In this document: in pieces, positions 11,870 through 22,990 of the stretch | How the letters are laid out: every line of letters begins with the position of its first letter | Numbering within the stretch: the first letter of the stretch is position 1 | Source: Batillaria attramentaria | Lineage: Eukaryota > Mollusca > Gastropoda > Batillariidae | Reading direction: 5' to 3' | Length of the DNA stretch: 64,000 nt | Assembly (NCBI GenBank): GCA_018292915.2 | Contig: JACVVK020000372.1 | Span: 7,501 to 71,500, forward strand | Notes under the pieces: generated by a model | What the model was told of the DNA's origin: nothing | Seen by the model: the letters and a program-made list of their open reading frames with translations, nothing else | Database searches by the model: none | Position numbers and translations under genes: made by a program

Positions 11870-12102
11870 CTGTTCAGTTCGTAAGCAGCCCTGCACAGCG
11901 TTCTGGATTCTTCTTCTTTCATGAATTTGTTCTCCGCGCATATTCTGTTCATAAAGTATTGGAGTTGTAGTCTGTTGTATCCCGTATCATCTCTGCGAGT
12001 GCACGATGATGGCGACATAGCATAAGTAAAATACAACACCACGTCTCCAAACAGAGGAATTCCGAAAGAAAGTGGCGAGACACCCCCAAGAAAAAACAGC
12101 AT
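11870..12102 (-). CDS. Candidate first coding exon of an unknown secreted or membrane protein
   Basis: The minus strand has an ATG at 12102 and an open frame of 77 codons plus two bases, ending in CAG directly before GTAAGA (intron from 11869). The N-terminus (MLFFLGGVSPLSFGIPLFGD) is hydrophobic and could be a signal peptide or anchor. The rest is polar with three cysteines (SSCTRR, NRICAEN, RTLCRA). Sequence on the donor side of the exon is mixed and non-repetitive, unlike most frames here. I do not recognise the family and cannot place further exons. Confidence 0.35.
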
Positions 12103-12357
12103 CACGTCAATCAAACATGACGCACTTACTTTACGTCAGTGCGCGTGCGTCTCTTCTTCGATGTTTGTGAGGCGTGTGGCTTGCAGAGGAAATGTGCTGT
12201 GAGTACAAATTTTCGAGTCAACTGACGATAACGGCTGCAGTGAATTTTTCTGATTTTTTTGTATATTTTTTATGGCACCCCAGGCTCATTATCTATGTAT
12301 AGTAGGAGCGATTTTGAGATCTAAAGTGTGTTCACCAGCACTTTCATCAGGTAGGGC

Positions 12358-12945
12358 TTACGCCAAAAGTATAAAAGCGACAACCTCCAAAATTCACTTA
12401 GTTGAGAGTCCGTATTCATGCTATCTATGTCCAAAAAATGGAGTGGTTTAGGTAAATATTACGCCTTTAAACGCCAGAAAGCCAATTTTTCTGAAAAGGG
12501 CGATAACTCGCAAATCATGTGTGCAATCGTATCTGGATCGGGCCTTCTATTCAACAATCTTGATTCATTTAGAAACCCCAAATTTGAAATCGATCGGTTC
12601 AGTATTTTTGGAGAAATAGGCATCTGAACTGGGTTCACATGCAATGTCAATTCAGGCTCGGTTTACATGAAAACTATAAGAGCGACCATTTTCTAGTAGT
12701 GACTCTGTTCAGAGTCCGTATTCAAGCTATCTACTGCCAAAAAAATTGAGTGATTTAAATAAATATTACGCCTGTACACGAAAGACAACCAACTTGTCTC
12801 AAAAGGGCGATAACTCCCAAATCACGTAAGCAATCATCACACGCTTGAATCGTCTAATGTAACATTTTGATATATTTGGATACCCCAAATTTGAAGCCAT
12901 TCGGTTGAGTATTTTCGAAGAAACGGGCCCGGACACAATTCACAC
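12358..12945. repeat. Tandem duplication S3, two units of about 306 bp
   Basis: The word agagtccgtattca recurs at 12405 and 12711. It is followed in both by gctatct, a ccaaaaaa-tggagtg block, aaatattacgcct, aaaagggcgataactc, ccccaaattt and cggttsagtatttt. Both units are preceded by ataaaagcga/ataagagcga. Units have diverged by substitutions and small gaps. Confidence 0.85.
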
Positions 12946-13152
12946 ACGCACGCACACACATCCGCACAGACGGCACTCACTGAGGAGGAGAAGTGCGTTC
13001 GGAACAGCATACATGCCAGCATCGATGACGCAGGTTTTCTTACGTCATTGTCAGAGTTACACTTGCAAAATCGTCTCTGCGGGAGATCGGCAGTGACGTG
13101 CGTTTGTACCACAGATGCTTGCCTATGAACGTGGAAATTTTAGCCCGTCCTA
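12946..13152. other. No gene recognised
   Basis: The words cttacgtcattgtcag and acttgca near 13040-13072 recur at 60212-60240, so a short dispersed repeat may be present. Confidence 0.3.
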
Positions 13153-13186
13153 TTATGTTGTTTCCATTACTATGGAAACAACATAA
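13153..13186. repeat. Perfect 15 bp hairpin with 4-base loop
   Basis: TTATGTTGTTTCCAT (13153-13167), loop tact, then the exact complement ATGGAAACAACATAA (13172-13186). It is short for a microRNA precursor. It could be a foldback remnant or cruciform-prone site. Confidence 0.85.
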
Positions 13187-14950
13187 AAAGTCTGATACAT
13201 AAGTCCTCCATGTTCCTGTTTTTGTCAGCCAGTAATAGCTGCAGTTACCTTCCTTAGTTCTTAAAGCCTGAAAGTGCGGAATTGCTGATGAAATGGTGTA
13301 GTGTCGTGAACAATGAAAACAAATCAGGTTGATGTGGACAGTGTATTTTTGTTTCCCCATACAGGCAGAAATTGTTATTGCCTGCATGTGTGTAATCTCT
13401 GAAAGAGTCTCGTTAACTGTCGCATCACTGTGTGTGTTTCATTCACGGAATCCATATGTCCAACAGTTGTATCAAAAACAAGTATGTAGATAAGATTTCA
13501 CGTGTACACAATAAAGAGAGATACGCAGACAATGGCAGAGAAAACTGTTTCGGTGACTGGACCCTGTGAATCTTGTTTGAAACATTAGCTGACATGATAT
13601 AATCATTTACGTTCAATTATTTGCAAATGTCAGATTTGTATGTAGCCAGACATAAAATCCGCCCCTACCCCCCTCCTCCAATCACCCCTCTCCCCACCCC
13701 CTCCCACGCCCCCACCCTCTTGCCAAGGAATTCTGCTCGTGTTAAAAGGGGTCGTTGCAGAGACGCCAGAAAGAAGAGGCAAAACAAGAAACATTATATT
13801 CGTTTGGTTGCACCCGAAGAGACAAATCTGATTTTGATTGCAGGTGATGTGATTTGATCAGATTTAATTTGATATCATTGAGATCATTCTCATATTTTTC
13901 TTTGGGATTTTCGGAGCTTGCTCTGACATAGCAAAATAAACCTTTCAGTGGCATCATGTCTCCCATCTAGGTGTTTGCAGCATGCAAACTTTTTATGTTT
14001 CCCAGCCACGGAATAGAGGGCTATTATTTTCAGCTCTGTCAGTCTCTCTGTCTGTAGCCTCGGTTGCCAAACATTTCCTTCTTTCTCTCTCTCTCTCTCT
14101 CTCTGTGATAACTATCTGTCTCTGGACGTGTTCAACTGCACCCAGACACATTTTGCAAAATGATAGACATTGACGAGAATGGGCTTTGACACAAGCATGC
14201 ATAACACCATGCCGAGATGTGGGAATAGGCAAGGTAGTCAAAAGGCGGCTACTACTTTGTCAATAATGATAAAAATGAGAAAACAAAAAACAAAAAAACA
14301 AAAAACGAAAACAAAACAGACAAAAAACAAACACGGTTTAAAAAAAGTCTAGTCTTTACGCTTCAGTCATAGGTTATAAGCTTAAGCAGCCCAGCGTGAT
14401 CCGACAGAATGGGAAATTTAATTCCAGCCGCTTTCAACGTTTTCTCTAAACAGACTTCTTATTCCCTTTGGTCAAACTTCCGCCCGCGACCGGACTGAAG
14501 ACACTTCTTTCAAAGCAAAACATTCCCTGTTGGCAAATCGATAACTTCACGGCTACATCAAAGATTGTGAGTATCAAATCTCATTCTCTAGTTCTGTTGA
14601 CTAAAGCCTGGTGGGCCATTCACGCCCGAACAACAACACGGCAGAGTTTGCTTCATGCAATATCTAGCCTTTGTGTTGGCGTAAATAATAGATGGCTAAT
14701 GTGGTCGATTTGGTTTTTTTGTTTTTGTTTTTGTTTTTGTTTTAGCGTTTCACATTGGGTACGAAATGCTGCCTTTGTTATCGAAAAGTCCGGAGACTAC
14801 GTTATAATGAAAGGTTCTGGACATTTGAACATCATGAAATTGCCAATGTTTTCGGGCCATTATTTTTTCTTTTCAATTTTTCTTCTCGTTTCTTCTTCTT
14901 TTTCTTCTTTTTCTTCTTCTCCTCCTCCTCCTCCTTCTTCCCCTTCTTTT
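13187..14950. other. No gene recognised
   Basis: Apparently unique DNA with a C-rich patch at 13660-13720, a (CT)n run at about 14085-14104, an A/C-rich stretch at 14278-14330, and TTC/TCC-rich sequence from 14870. The 284-codon frame at 14468-15322 runs through these simple repeats and the (TG)n below. Confidence 0.4.
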
Positions 14951-14965
14951 ATTTGTCGGTTGCGT

Positions 14966-14967
14966 GC

Positions 14968-15050
<83 letters not shown>
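14966..15050 (+). repeat. (TG)n microsatellite, about 85 bp
   Basis: Uninterrupted TG repeats preceded by gtgcgtgcg. Alternating purine-pyrimidine, so Z-DNA prone. Confidence 0.97.
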
Positions 15051-15051
<1 letters not shown>

Positions 15052-15616
15052 CCGTGTTTACCAAAGATTCACACGGATAAAAAACAAAGCCAACCTAATA
15101 TTGCGATTTAAGAAGTTGCTGAATACTCACAGGCAATTATTCAAACATTTGATCTCCTCAGGCAAAATTTCTATCTGCTTTCCGCCAGTTACAAAACAGG
15201 CGACAATTCACAATATGATTAGTTATACACGCTGCTCCGAATTCAATGCCAATAAAATCACTGGTTGTGGCCGGCATTCCGTATATTTCACGTGGAAAAG
15301 TGCATGTCTTAACCGCTTCTAGAGACCTCTTTTAAGAGAGAAAATCGATATGTCAATGCAAGAAGTGAATACATATTTCTAAAGAGAACCAAAGAAAAAA
15401 AATAACCGTTTTGCCAGGCAGATATCAGCTGCAGAGGTGGTGCTGTTTAACTGTATTGGAACTAACGTTGCTGCCGCCTCAACACTGCCCATGCCTGGTC
15501 CTGCCCCCATGCAACTGCAGCAAACTGACCACACGCAAACAAACTCCGAGTCTCCAGCAAGCAAGTTCACTGAAGACGCACACTGGCAACTGACAATTCA
15601 GCTAAGTTGTGTAAAT
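15051..15616. other. Nothing recognised
   Basis: Apparently unique DNA; no motif. Confidence 0.4.
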
Positions 15617-15710
15617 GAAAAATGCCGGATGGAGAATTCAATTTTGATGAGCCGTGGGCGATGCGTGGCTGAACCTTTGATCGAGGTGTGCAGTCACGAA
15701 TGAGTTAAAA
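15617..15710 (+). repeat. Dispersed repeat R5, copy 2
   Basis: Matches 4304-4400: gagaattcaattttgat, gggcgatgcgtggctgaa, ctttgatcga and cacgaatgagt. Same orientation, about 11.3 kb apart. Confidence 0.65.
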
Positions 15711-16343
15711 CCTTTGGGTAAACGAAAACTTGAGTCACACATGTTAATCAGCCGTAGATTGGTTCTAGGGACCGAAAGCCTCGCCACTCAGTAACGCCGA
15801 ACGATGAATGATACATTGCTATCAACTACTGAAAACTAATCAGCCCCGGCGGCGGTTGGAGAGTACAGGATACTAATACTTTCATGTTCTAATTGGTAGA
15901 AGAAATCCGAGTTATCCGAGAGTTATCCCAGACACACGAAAACCAACGACCCTGAGTCTCTTTATCAACTTCACACGCATTACCACCGTGTACCGAGTTG
16001 CGTTTCAAACGCAAAGATAGCTATCGCGCCGTGGCACTTCCCGATAATCTTATTTCCTTGGCCCTTGGCGGAGTGTTCCGTGCCACTAGCTACAGCACTA
16101 GCTGCCTGTAGGGCTGAGCTGGTATCAAGAGCCCTTCAGTTGCTCCTTGTGTAAAGGCACTACGGCCGTTTTGGTTAATGTTGTTGTTTTGCTTGTTTGT
16201 TTTATCGTTTGTTTGGTTTTTTTTTTTTTTCAGGATAGCCATTGCACCATTTCCGACGTAACCCTAAACCTGACCATTTCAAAGTCTCTATATTCGTTAT
16301 GAGTTCTGTGGGGAATAACTGCTCCTAACATTGAAAGCTCTGA
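15711..16343. other. Nothing recognised
   Basis: Apparently unique DNA with a T-rich tract near 16196-16232. Confidence 0.4.
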
Positions 16344-16614
16344 AGTAATGCACGTCTACTTTCTCTTTAGGCCAGAGAGGCAGTTCACACAAGACCGCTT
16401 GCCTCACTTGTGTCCCACCTCTGTGCAAAGAGTCCCAGCTTCACTGGCAGCTTGCCTCTTTTTGTGAACGCCTGACATGCACCTTGACCTAAAAAAACAC
16501 AAAAATCACGCTTTTTCATGACAACAAAAATCACTACAGTGTAGCACACTCACCAAACAGGGTACCTCAAACAAACACCAAACATGACCCCACGATCAAT
16601 TTGTGTCGTTACGC
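16344..16614 (+). repeat. Dispersed repeat R4, copy 1 (possible transposase C-terminal relic)
   Basis: Highly similar to 54414-54695 over its whole length. From tgc at 16349 both copies keep the same open frame of about 48 codons, with ACLTCV followed by a PLC motif and further cysteines. A Cys-rich tail of this spacing occurs at the C-terminus of piggyBac-type transposases, but the match is loose. In both copies a TAA stop precedes the frame directly. The rest of any transposase is missing. Confidence 0.65.
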
Positions 16615-16724
16615 TTGTTATTGTTGTTGTTGTTGGTGGTGGTTTTAAGAGAGCATCTACACCATTATAAGTGGTGGACAAATCACTCGCCCACTCCACC
16701 CGCAACTGTACCATTACCACGAGG

Positions 16725-16787
16725 TAACCCTAACCCTAACCCTAACCCTAATCCTAAATCTAACCCTAACTCTAACCCTAAACCCAC
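16725..16787 (+). repeat. Interstitial telomere-like repeat (TAACCC)n
   Basis: Five perfect TAACCC units from 16725, then variants (TAATCC, TAAATC, TAACTC, TAAACCC) to about 16787. This is the C-rich strand of the metazoan telomere repeat TTAGGG, embedded in ordinary sequence. Degeneration toward the right end suggests age. Confidence 0.9.
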
Positions 16788-17399
16788 TGGGGTAAAAAGA
16801 AGGGGAAAAAACTAGGGGCTGTCTAACTGGTGAACCAAGCTAATGATAACTCAACCTCTAAACACGTGACTGGGGTTAGCGGCTACAATCTCTACGCGGT
16901 ACTGAAAGTTCTCTTGGGGCTACACTAACTGAACACGCCTCAGGTCTGTATGCATATTGCCCTTTGAAAAACAAAAACTACAACAACAAACAACAAACAC
17001 TCCTTAAGGACTACAGCCTACTCCCTCTTTACTCAAACTCGTGGTCAAATTCGACGGCTTTGTGGTTAAACCTTTTTCCGAATGCATCTCTAGCAATACT
17101 GAGACGTGCCAGATACACAGACAAAATAACAGCCACAGATCCACAGGCCAGTAGCCTAAGGTCCTACGTGTTTACGGAAAGCCTTTAGACTCCCCTATTT
17201 GTTTTCCTAAGCGTCGTCGTTTCGTCCCGATAAGATCTCCCAGTAACACCTGCATGTTGCTTGCGCCCCAGTATATTATCTTGTTTATTTTTTTTACCCA
17301 ATGTTTCATGATCCACGTGGTTACATGCGAGCTGTTGCAGATAGTGCCAGTAATATATTCGTCAGCAGGCGAGCGACCGAAAAAAAGGGAAACGTAGCA

Positions 17400-17400
<1 letters not shown>
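16788..17400. other. Nothing recognised
   Basis: Apparently unique DNA; a 74-codon frame at 16964-17188 carries no motif. Confidence 0.4.
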
Positions 17401-17447
<47 letters not shown>

Positions 17448-17470
17448 CATGAGACGGGGGGGGGGGGGGG
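17401..17470 (+). repeat. (TG)n followed by poly(G)
   Basis: About 47 bp of TG, then catgagac and 14 G residues. Confidence 0.95.
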
Positions 17471-17717
17471 GACACTCAGTCATAAACGTAATTTGCGCCA
17501 GCAAGTCGATGCTATCTTGGAAGACAGAATGATGCGCCGATAGCATGCGTTCATGTGCAGACGAAACGCTCTGTCTTACGGGACGTCTCTAGAATTGTAT
17601 TATTTATAGTCATCGCTTTTATCCAGCAGCCGGTGTGGTGTGATAAACCATATTACACACACGCATACACACGTGCATATCGGCGCATGCACGCACATGC
17701 ACACACGCGCGAAAAAA

Positions 17718-17721
<4 letters not shown>

Positions 17722-17777
<56 letters not shown>
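17722..17777 (+). repeat. (CA)n microsatellite
   Basis: About 56 bp of CA at the left edge of the LINE remnant that follows. Confidence 0.95.
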
Positions 17778-17779
<2 letters not shown>

Positions 17780-17789
17780 CACATTATCT

Positions 17790-18703
17790 CCATGTGTACG
17801 TCCAGTCATGGGCTAGTCCCCAAAATACATATCATTGACAACACTAATGTTGATTTTTCATCCTCTGCTAAAAATCTTGGAGTGAATTTTTTTATGACAC
17901 TTTGTCCATGAACCAGCAGGTTGTAAATTCTTGTCGCGTTGCCTACCTAGAACTGCGGCGCACCATAGTTGCCTTAGTACGTCATTACCTTACCACCGAT
18001 ACAACTGTCACTCTTGTCTGTGCTTTTGTACTATCAAGATTAGACTCCTGCAACTTTTTGTGTGCTGGATGTCGAACATATCTGCTAGACAAGCTACAGA
18101 AAGTCCAAAACTCTGCGGCAGTGCTTGTGTTTAGAGTGCGGAGATTCGAGCTTGTCACGCCCCTAGGACCTCCTCAGAGAACTGCACTGGCTTCCCGTCA
18201 AGCAAGAATTATAAAGTATAAAGTCGCTACAATACGCTGTAACTGCATCACTGCCTCCTGTCCTTCGTATCTTTCCTCTCTGCTGCAGCTGTACACACAC
18301 TCAGATCCTCCGCTGACACCCGCATCTTACGCATTCCACAGGTTAAATCGAAAACACTAGGTCAACGAGCATTGCTCTAGACAACGGTCCAGTCACTTGG
18401 AACAGCCTGCCTTACCATGTTCGCCATGCAGAGTCAACGGACTCTTTTATAACCGCTTTGAAATTCTATTTCTTCCGGCTGTATTATACAGACTAACTTC
18501 TTACCATCACTGCTAGTGCTACCATCATTGTCATTTTACGATGTCGTGTTAGGGTGTATCATAGCTGTGTGTATGTAACGTGTATGTGACGTGTATTTCA
18601 TGTGTATCTCATGTGTATGTATTGCCACTCCACTTTTGTGAGGCGCCCAGAGCTTCAGCAGGAGGTTGGGCGCCAGACAAATCCTCATTATCATTATGAG
18701 AGG
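17790..18703 (+). mobile_element. CR1/L2-like LINE remnant, C-terminal reverse transcriptase and 3-prime tail
   Basis: Three frames together give the end of a non-LTR polymerase: SSSAKNLGVNFF, then LVCAFVLSRLDSCNFLCAGC and LLDKLQKVQNSAA, then after more frame changes VTWNSLPYHVRHAES and a final ALKFYFF block. These are typical of the thumb and C-terminal region of CR1/L2-type LINEs. Frameshifts near 17888 and 18360 and missing upstream domains make it non-functional. The 3-prime end (about 18640-18703) has GGCGCC and GGGCGCC arms and ends in cctcattatcattatgag, which resembles the SINE-B tail. Upstream sequence is cut by a (CA)n tract. Confidence 0.85.
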
Positions 18704-18832
18704 AAAGGGGGGGAGGGGGGGGGGGGCTCCTGAATCGTTTTCGTTGGACTCTCTCTCTCTCTCTCTTTGAGAAACAGAGGTTTGAAATCAAACTGGACGA
18801 TATTCACCAATGTCATTTACCGTCAGTTTTAA

Positions 18833-18868
<36 letters not shown>

Positions 18869-19970
18869 TGTTGCGGCACAACACCGGCATCATTAGTAAC
18901 AGTCACGCCCGCGAGCCCCCACAACTGACACCATGTGTCAAGTTTAACATCCACCGGTGTTTTTCAGCCGAACACTCAAAGTCAGTCCGGCGGAGGGACC
19001 GTGTCATGTGGCAGGCTCAGTCATCAGTATCTGAAAAATGATAAACCTATTGTCTCCTGGCAAAAATAGCAGACGGCAAATTATAGAAGTCAACTTACCT
19101 ACGCCCTCGCAGATTCCTCCACGTCTAAGAGAGAGAGAGAGAGAGAATTCTGCAGTGAAACCACCTGCTTGTGAGGAGCCAGCAGGCACCTAGATATACG
19201 CAGAGCCAGGGAACCCGAACGAACAAGCTTTTTCACAGGAGGTAAACCAGACGAAAGCACTTTAATCAACCGCACCTTAGCACATACTTAGATGGCTTCT
19301 TTTGGCAGTTTACCAGACTCGCCACAGCCAGAGTTTTTTTGTTTTTTTTTTTTAGTCCAGTGTCTGACTCAGCTAGACGGCAATCTGTGGTGGTAGGTTT
19401 GTTCCATTGAACTGTGAGTATACTGGACATGTTTGGAGACGCCAGCTTTGGGGTAAATAGTCTAGACGATGCCATGTTTGGAAAATAGCTCCCTACAGCA
19501 ACTGAAAAAAGCCAAAATAAAGTTTTTCCTTATTGCGTGGTGTCAGTTTGCAACTTTATCATGCTCTTCAACGGCAAAGTTGTGCAGGCCGGCTTTGAAG
19601 ACCGACGTTTCATCAGTGAAATATGTATGGTATCTGAATGTATAAGTGATAGGTAACAGGTAGCCCATCACGGGGTGAGTGAGTGAGTGAGTGAGTGAGT
19701 TTTTGAGGCGTAACGCCGCGCAAGCCACACAGACTAATTCGCGGCTAAGTGTGTCTGCACTACATGAAAGAAAAAACAAGGAGGAACGGCCCCGTCCTAC
19801 AAAGTTGTTTCTCCAAATTTCATTTTATTTTGTCTGTTTTGTTGTTATTGTTGCCGGTTCTCCCCTCTCCATGTTCTACCAATGACACTAGATCCTCTAC
19901 GACCTCGACCGATTAGTCACGTGACTGGGGGTGGGGCCGGGTGGGGGGAGAGCGAGAGGGAGAGAGAAAG
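18704..19970. other. No gene recognised; simple repeats
   Basis: Contains G-rich sequence at 18706-18726, (CT)n at 18752-18768 and 18842-18866, and (GAGT)n at about 19677-19700. The 64-78 codon frames carry no motif. Confidence 0.4.
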
Positions 19971-20143
19971 AGTGGGTGGGTGGGTGTTTAGGAGTTTAAC
20001 GTCCTTTTCCACCACGTAAGGGTGATATCAAAGACGGGGCAACGAGAGAAAGGCCAGCACAAATATTTGGCCCAAGCCGGGATTCGAACTCTCGACCCGA
20101 GCATTGAAAGTCCAACGCTCTACCATTCGGCTACCCTGGCTCC

Positions 20144-20145
<2 letters not shown>
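19971..20145 (-). mobile_element. SINE-A, full-length but diverged
   Basis: Reading the minus strand from 20145: ggggagccagggtagccg, box A-like tagccgaatggtagagcg, box B-like gagttcgaatcccggc, the aaatatttgtgctgg body, tggtggaaaaggacgttaaa and an (ACCC)n tail. Duplication of the target is not obvious; the right side runs into (GA)n. Confidence 0.9.
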
Positions 20146-20173
<28 letters not shown>

Positions 20174-20174
<1 letters not shown>

Positions 20175-20465
20175 CGTCAGTTCCGTGAACTAAACATTTG
20201 ACGTCAGCCTCAGGCAGGTCGTCATACACAGACGGAGAGATGACGTCAGTTTCGCGAACTAAACATTTTGACGTCAGCCTCTAGCACTGCGATCGTCTGA
20301 GGAAGCTTGTTTATGTCTTGTGATTTCCCTGTTGGCTTTGTGGCTTCCCCGATTGGATTATTTTTCACATGAAATCTGGAAGATCTAGAGGGCTGGTGAA
20401 ATGTCGGAGGCAGTGACGATACTTGCTTATTTTGTCTGGGAACTAAGCGTTTGACGTCAGCTTCA
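20174..20465. promoter_or_regulatory. Cluster of four perfect CRE palindromes (TGACGTCA) in a tandem duplication
   Basis: TGACGTCA occurs at 20199-20206, 20241-20248, 20269-20276 and 20452-20459. GACGTCA also occurs at 20173. The first sites lie in a duplicated block, gacgtcagtt-cg-gaactaaacattt, at 20173 and 20242 (period about 69 bp), with a diverged third block ending at 20460. TGACGTCA is the known cAMP-response/bZIP site. Whether it regulates anything here is inference, since no gene is attached. Confidence 0.55.
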
Positions 20466-20526
20466 CACTGGTGGTATCTATTTCGCACTCATAAAAGCCT
20501 ACTAATACTACTACTGCTACTACTAC

Positions 20527-20734
20527 TAATAACATTATTATGGGCTCTCCCCCCCCCCCCCCCCCCCAATTTCGTGGCTCAAGGCGCCGCGAATGCTGCA
20601 TGCGTTGTCTGCTCGGTCGTTCTATGTCCACCACCACCGAATTTCCCATGTGGGATAATAAAGATTTATTCGACTTTGATTTTGTATTTGAACACAACAC
20701 GCGAATCACACGCATTCTCTCTCTCTCTCTCTCG

Positions 20735-20817
<83 letters not shown>

Positions 20818-21088
20818 CGGACACACATTACAATTACGGTGGTGAGAGTATTCGGCTCAGCTATTTAGGTTTTGAAACTTTAGAATTGCATTCATTTTGA
20901 GATTTTGTGGGCCAAACATTTCCAAAGCGGGGAGAGGAGCCGGGGTACCCGGAGAGAACCCCGACGGTCGTCCCGAATGACTCTGAACGGTGTTATGTAT
21001 ACTTCAGCTGAAATATTCCTCGTCCAAAGTGGGACTCGAACCCAAACAGGCAGGAGACGGTCACCTCTGCACCACCGACAACCCTTAT
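20527..21088 (-). mobile_element. SINE-B, disrupted copy with internal microsatellites
   Basis: Minus-strand SINE-B, with head and box B-like gggttcgagtcccact at about 21025-21085 and body through ccggagagaacccc and ccaaacatttccaaagc. It is interrupted by (CT)n(CA)n at 20717-20815. The block at about 20640-20690 (gggataataaagatttatt) belongs to another retroelement tail. The 3-prime part (gcgccgcgaa) resumes near 20582. So the copy has been broken by later insertion and repeat growth. Confidence 0.75.
20717..20815 (+). repeat. Compound (CT)n(CA)n microsatellite
   Basis: About 55 bp CT with CG interruptions, then about 45 bp CA. Confidence 0.95.
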
Positions 21089-21679
21089 CGGAGTCTCGCA
21101 TATCTCTGTGATAGGCAGAGCTTGTGAAAGGGCCATACACATTATTGTCATGTTCTCTCTAATGGCAACACTCAGGATATTCCGCCAAACACGAGAGTGG
21201 TAAACATTTGAAACTGTCTCCCATCAAAGCAGACACTGTAGTGGCTACCTCCTTTCAGTCATGACCTGTACTTATCTCCCCTCCCTGGTTTCCGTTACGA
21301 GAAGATAAGAAAAGCAGCAGGGGTCAGGGGTCGTTACACGGGAGATCACTCTGCCGTAACTAAATTTAGACGGCAAGGATGATAATGCGAGACGTTTACG
21401 ATGTTAAAGTTGAGGGTATCCTTGAGTCCTCTGTCATTTTCATGGCCATGCTAGACCAGCGTTTGCTAACGAGACGGCGACCGCGTCATGAGTTATGTGA
21501 TAACACAAAAAAAGCATAAACGTTTGACCTTGACCACAATCTAGGAATACACAAAAACTCGTGTATACAACTGAAACGTTTTCAGCAAGTCTGATGAGCC
21601 AGCTGCTGCTGGGTAACAGAGGAGCGAATGTAGACTTTGATAGGAGAACGTCTGATTGTCATACGAGTGCCCCCCTCCC
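21089..21679. other. Nothing recognised
   Basis: Apparently unique DNA. A loose inverted pair cttatct/agataag occurs near 21273-21309. Confidence 0.35.

Positions 21680-21753
<74 letters not shown>
21680..21753 (+). repeat. Compound (TA)n(GA)n microsatellite
   Basis: About 26 bp of TA, then cagaga and about 45 bp of GA. Confidence 0.95.
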
Positions 21754-21755
<2 letters not shown>

Positions 21756-21756
21756 T

Positions 21757-22045
21757 GAAGAACCTTTGTTTTCCAACGGTGGAAGTTTTTGGTCCGCAAA
21801 CCAGTGGGGAGCCGGGGTGGTCGAATGGTAGAGCGTTGGACTTCTAATGCTCGGGTCGTGAGTTCGATCCCGGCTGGGGCTAAATATTTGTGCTGGCTTT
21901 TTCATCGTTGCCCGGTCTTTGATATCACCCTATGTCGTGGAAAAGGACGTTCAACCCCCAAACACCCACCCACTCACCCACCCGCAAACCAGTATTACAA
22001 CTTGCCGTTGCTACAACTGCAAAGGATAAAATAAAATCAACATTC
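21757..22045 (-). mobile_element. 3-prime UTR of the 62-kb LINE family, split by a SINE-A
   Basis: Flanks 21757-21805 (tgttttccaacggt, aagttttt) and 21994-22045 (acttgccgttgctaca, aaaggataaaataaaatcaaca) align with 61440-61550, the 3-prime UTR of the LINE at 61422-63112, in the same orientation. The SINE-A at 21806-21983 sits between them. LINE insertion therefore came first. Confidence 0.75.
21806..21983 (+). mobile_element. SINE-A, full length with target-site duplication
   Basis: Head ggggagccggggtggtcg with box A (tggtcgaatggtagagcg) and box B (gagttcgatcccgg), body aaatatttgtgctgg to gatatcacc, and tail ggacgttcaaccccc plus ACCC/ACTC repeats. Target duplication ccgcaaaccagt is at 21794-21805 and 21982-21993; the leading c residues may belong to the tail. 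The copy is nested in a LINE 3-prime UTR. Confidence 0.95.
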
Positions 22046-22990
22046 CACGCATAACGACAACAAACACAACAGCAATAATAATAAAACAAAAAGAGCGGGC
22101 GACGCGCGCTCACCTCCACACAAACACGATTGGAACTGATATTTCACCAACTAAACTAAGCTACTCCCCTAGCCATAGTAGAATATGGGAGGGGGGGGGG
22201 GGAGGGGGAATTCATGACCTCCTGGTGCACGGGTCAGGTCACACATTCCTGAAATAAACCGGTTCCAGAAACAACCAGGCATCGTGCACGACCTACTCAG
22301 TATAAAGTGCTTCAGTCAGGTGTAGCCAATTAAATTGTCCTGCCTCAAGTACAATAGAGTTTATCTTATCCTTCAAGTTCAGAATAGGGTTTTCCACACA
22401 GCCTTACACAATTTTATGGCACAACAACCACCAGCAAATCGCTCACTACAAAAAAAAAAACAAAAAACCAGCTCCTTCCTTCCGGAGACTGCCCACGAGT
22501 TTAAAGAGCACACACTGTGACCTAACTACAGCACACGCGTGAGCGAGTCCACACCCCGAGGGACATTTTATCTTGTCAAGACGCATCTAATCTACAACCG
22601 TTTCGGGGGCCGGCGACGCTCCCATACACGCGAAGCTCTGTCTGCACGCTAGCCTTTCCTTCCAGTCTTTGGTGATCTCCTGCTGAAGGGGACTGTAAGT
22701 ATGATGTAATTAAGCTTGTTTACTTGCTTGCAAGGTAGTTAGGCAGGTTTTCATGCCGTCTAACTAACGCGTAGTAGCTTACCCCCTGAAAGCAGACCAG
22801 GATTTTGATAAAACGTGGCTTTGAGATGAGGGGGGGGGGGGGGGATTTTTAACTAATTCTTATAAGTAATCGTGAGTTCATATTCGTTAATTCCACACAG
22901 TCAAAGTGTTTATGTCGTTTTGAATTCCGAAACCATGACATAATTGTACGACTCAGGTGTGGTCTTGGGCACGACACCTTGCCCATATGC
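22046..22990. other. No gene recognised
   Basis: Apparently unique DNA with G-rich tracts near 22188-22207 and 22829-22844. Confidence 0.4.

Noticed and set aside
14468..15322. 284-codon reading frame, the longest in the window
   Set aside because: It runs through TTC/TCC-rich sequence and 85 bp of (TG)n, giving alternating V/C or S/F peptides. No domain, and a second frame is open over the same tract.
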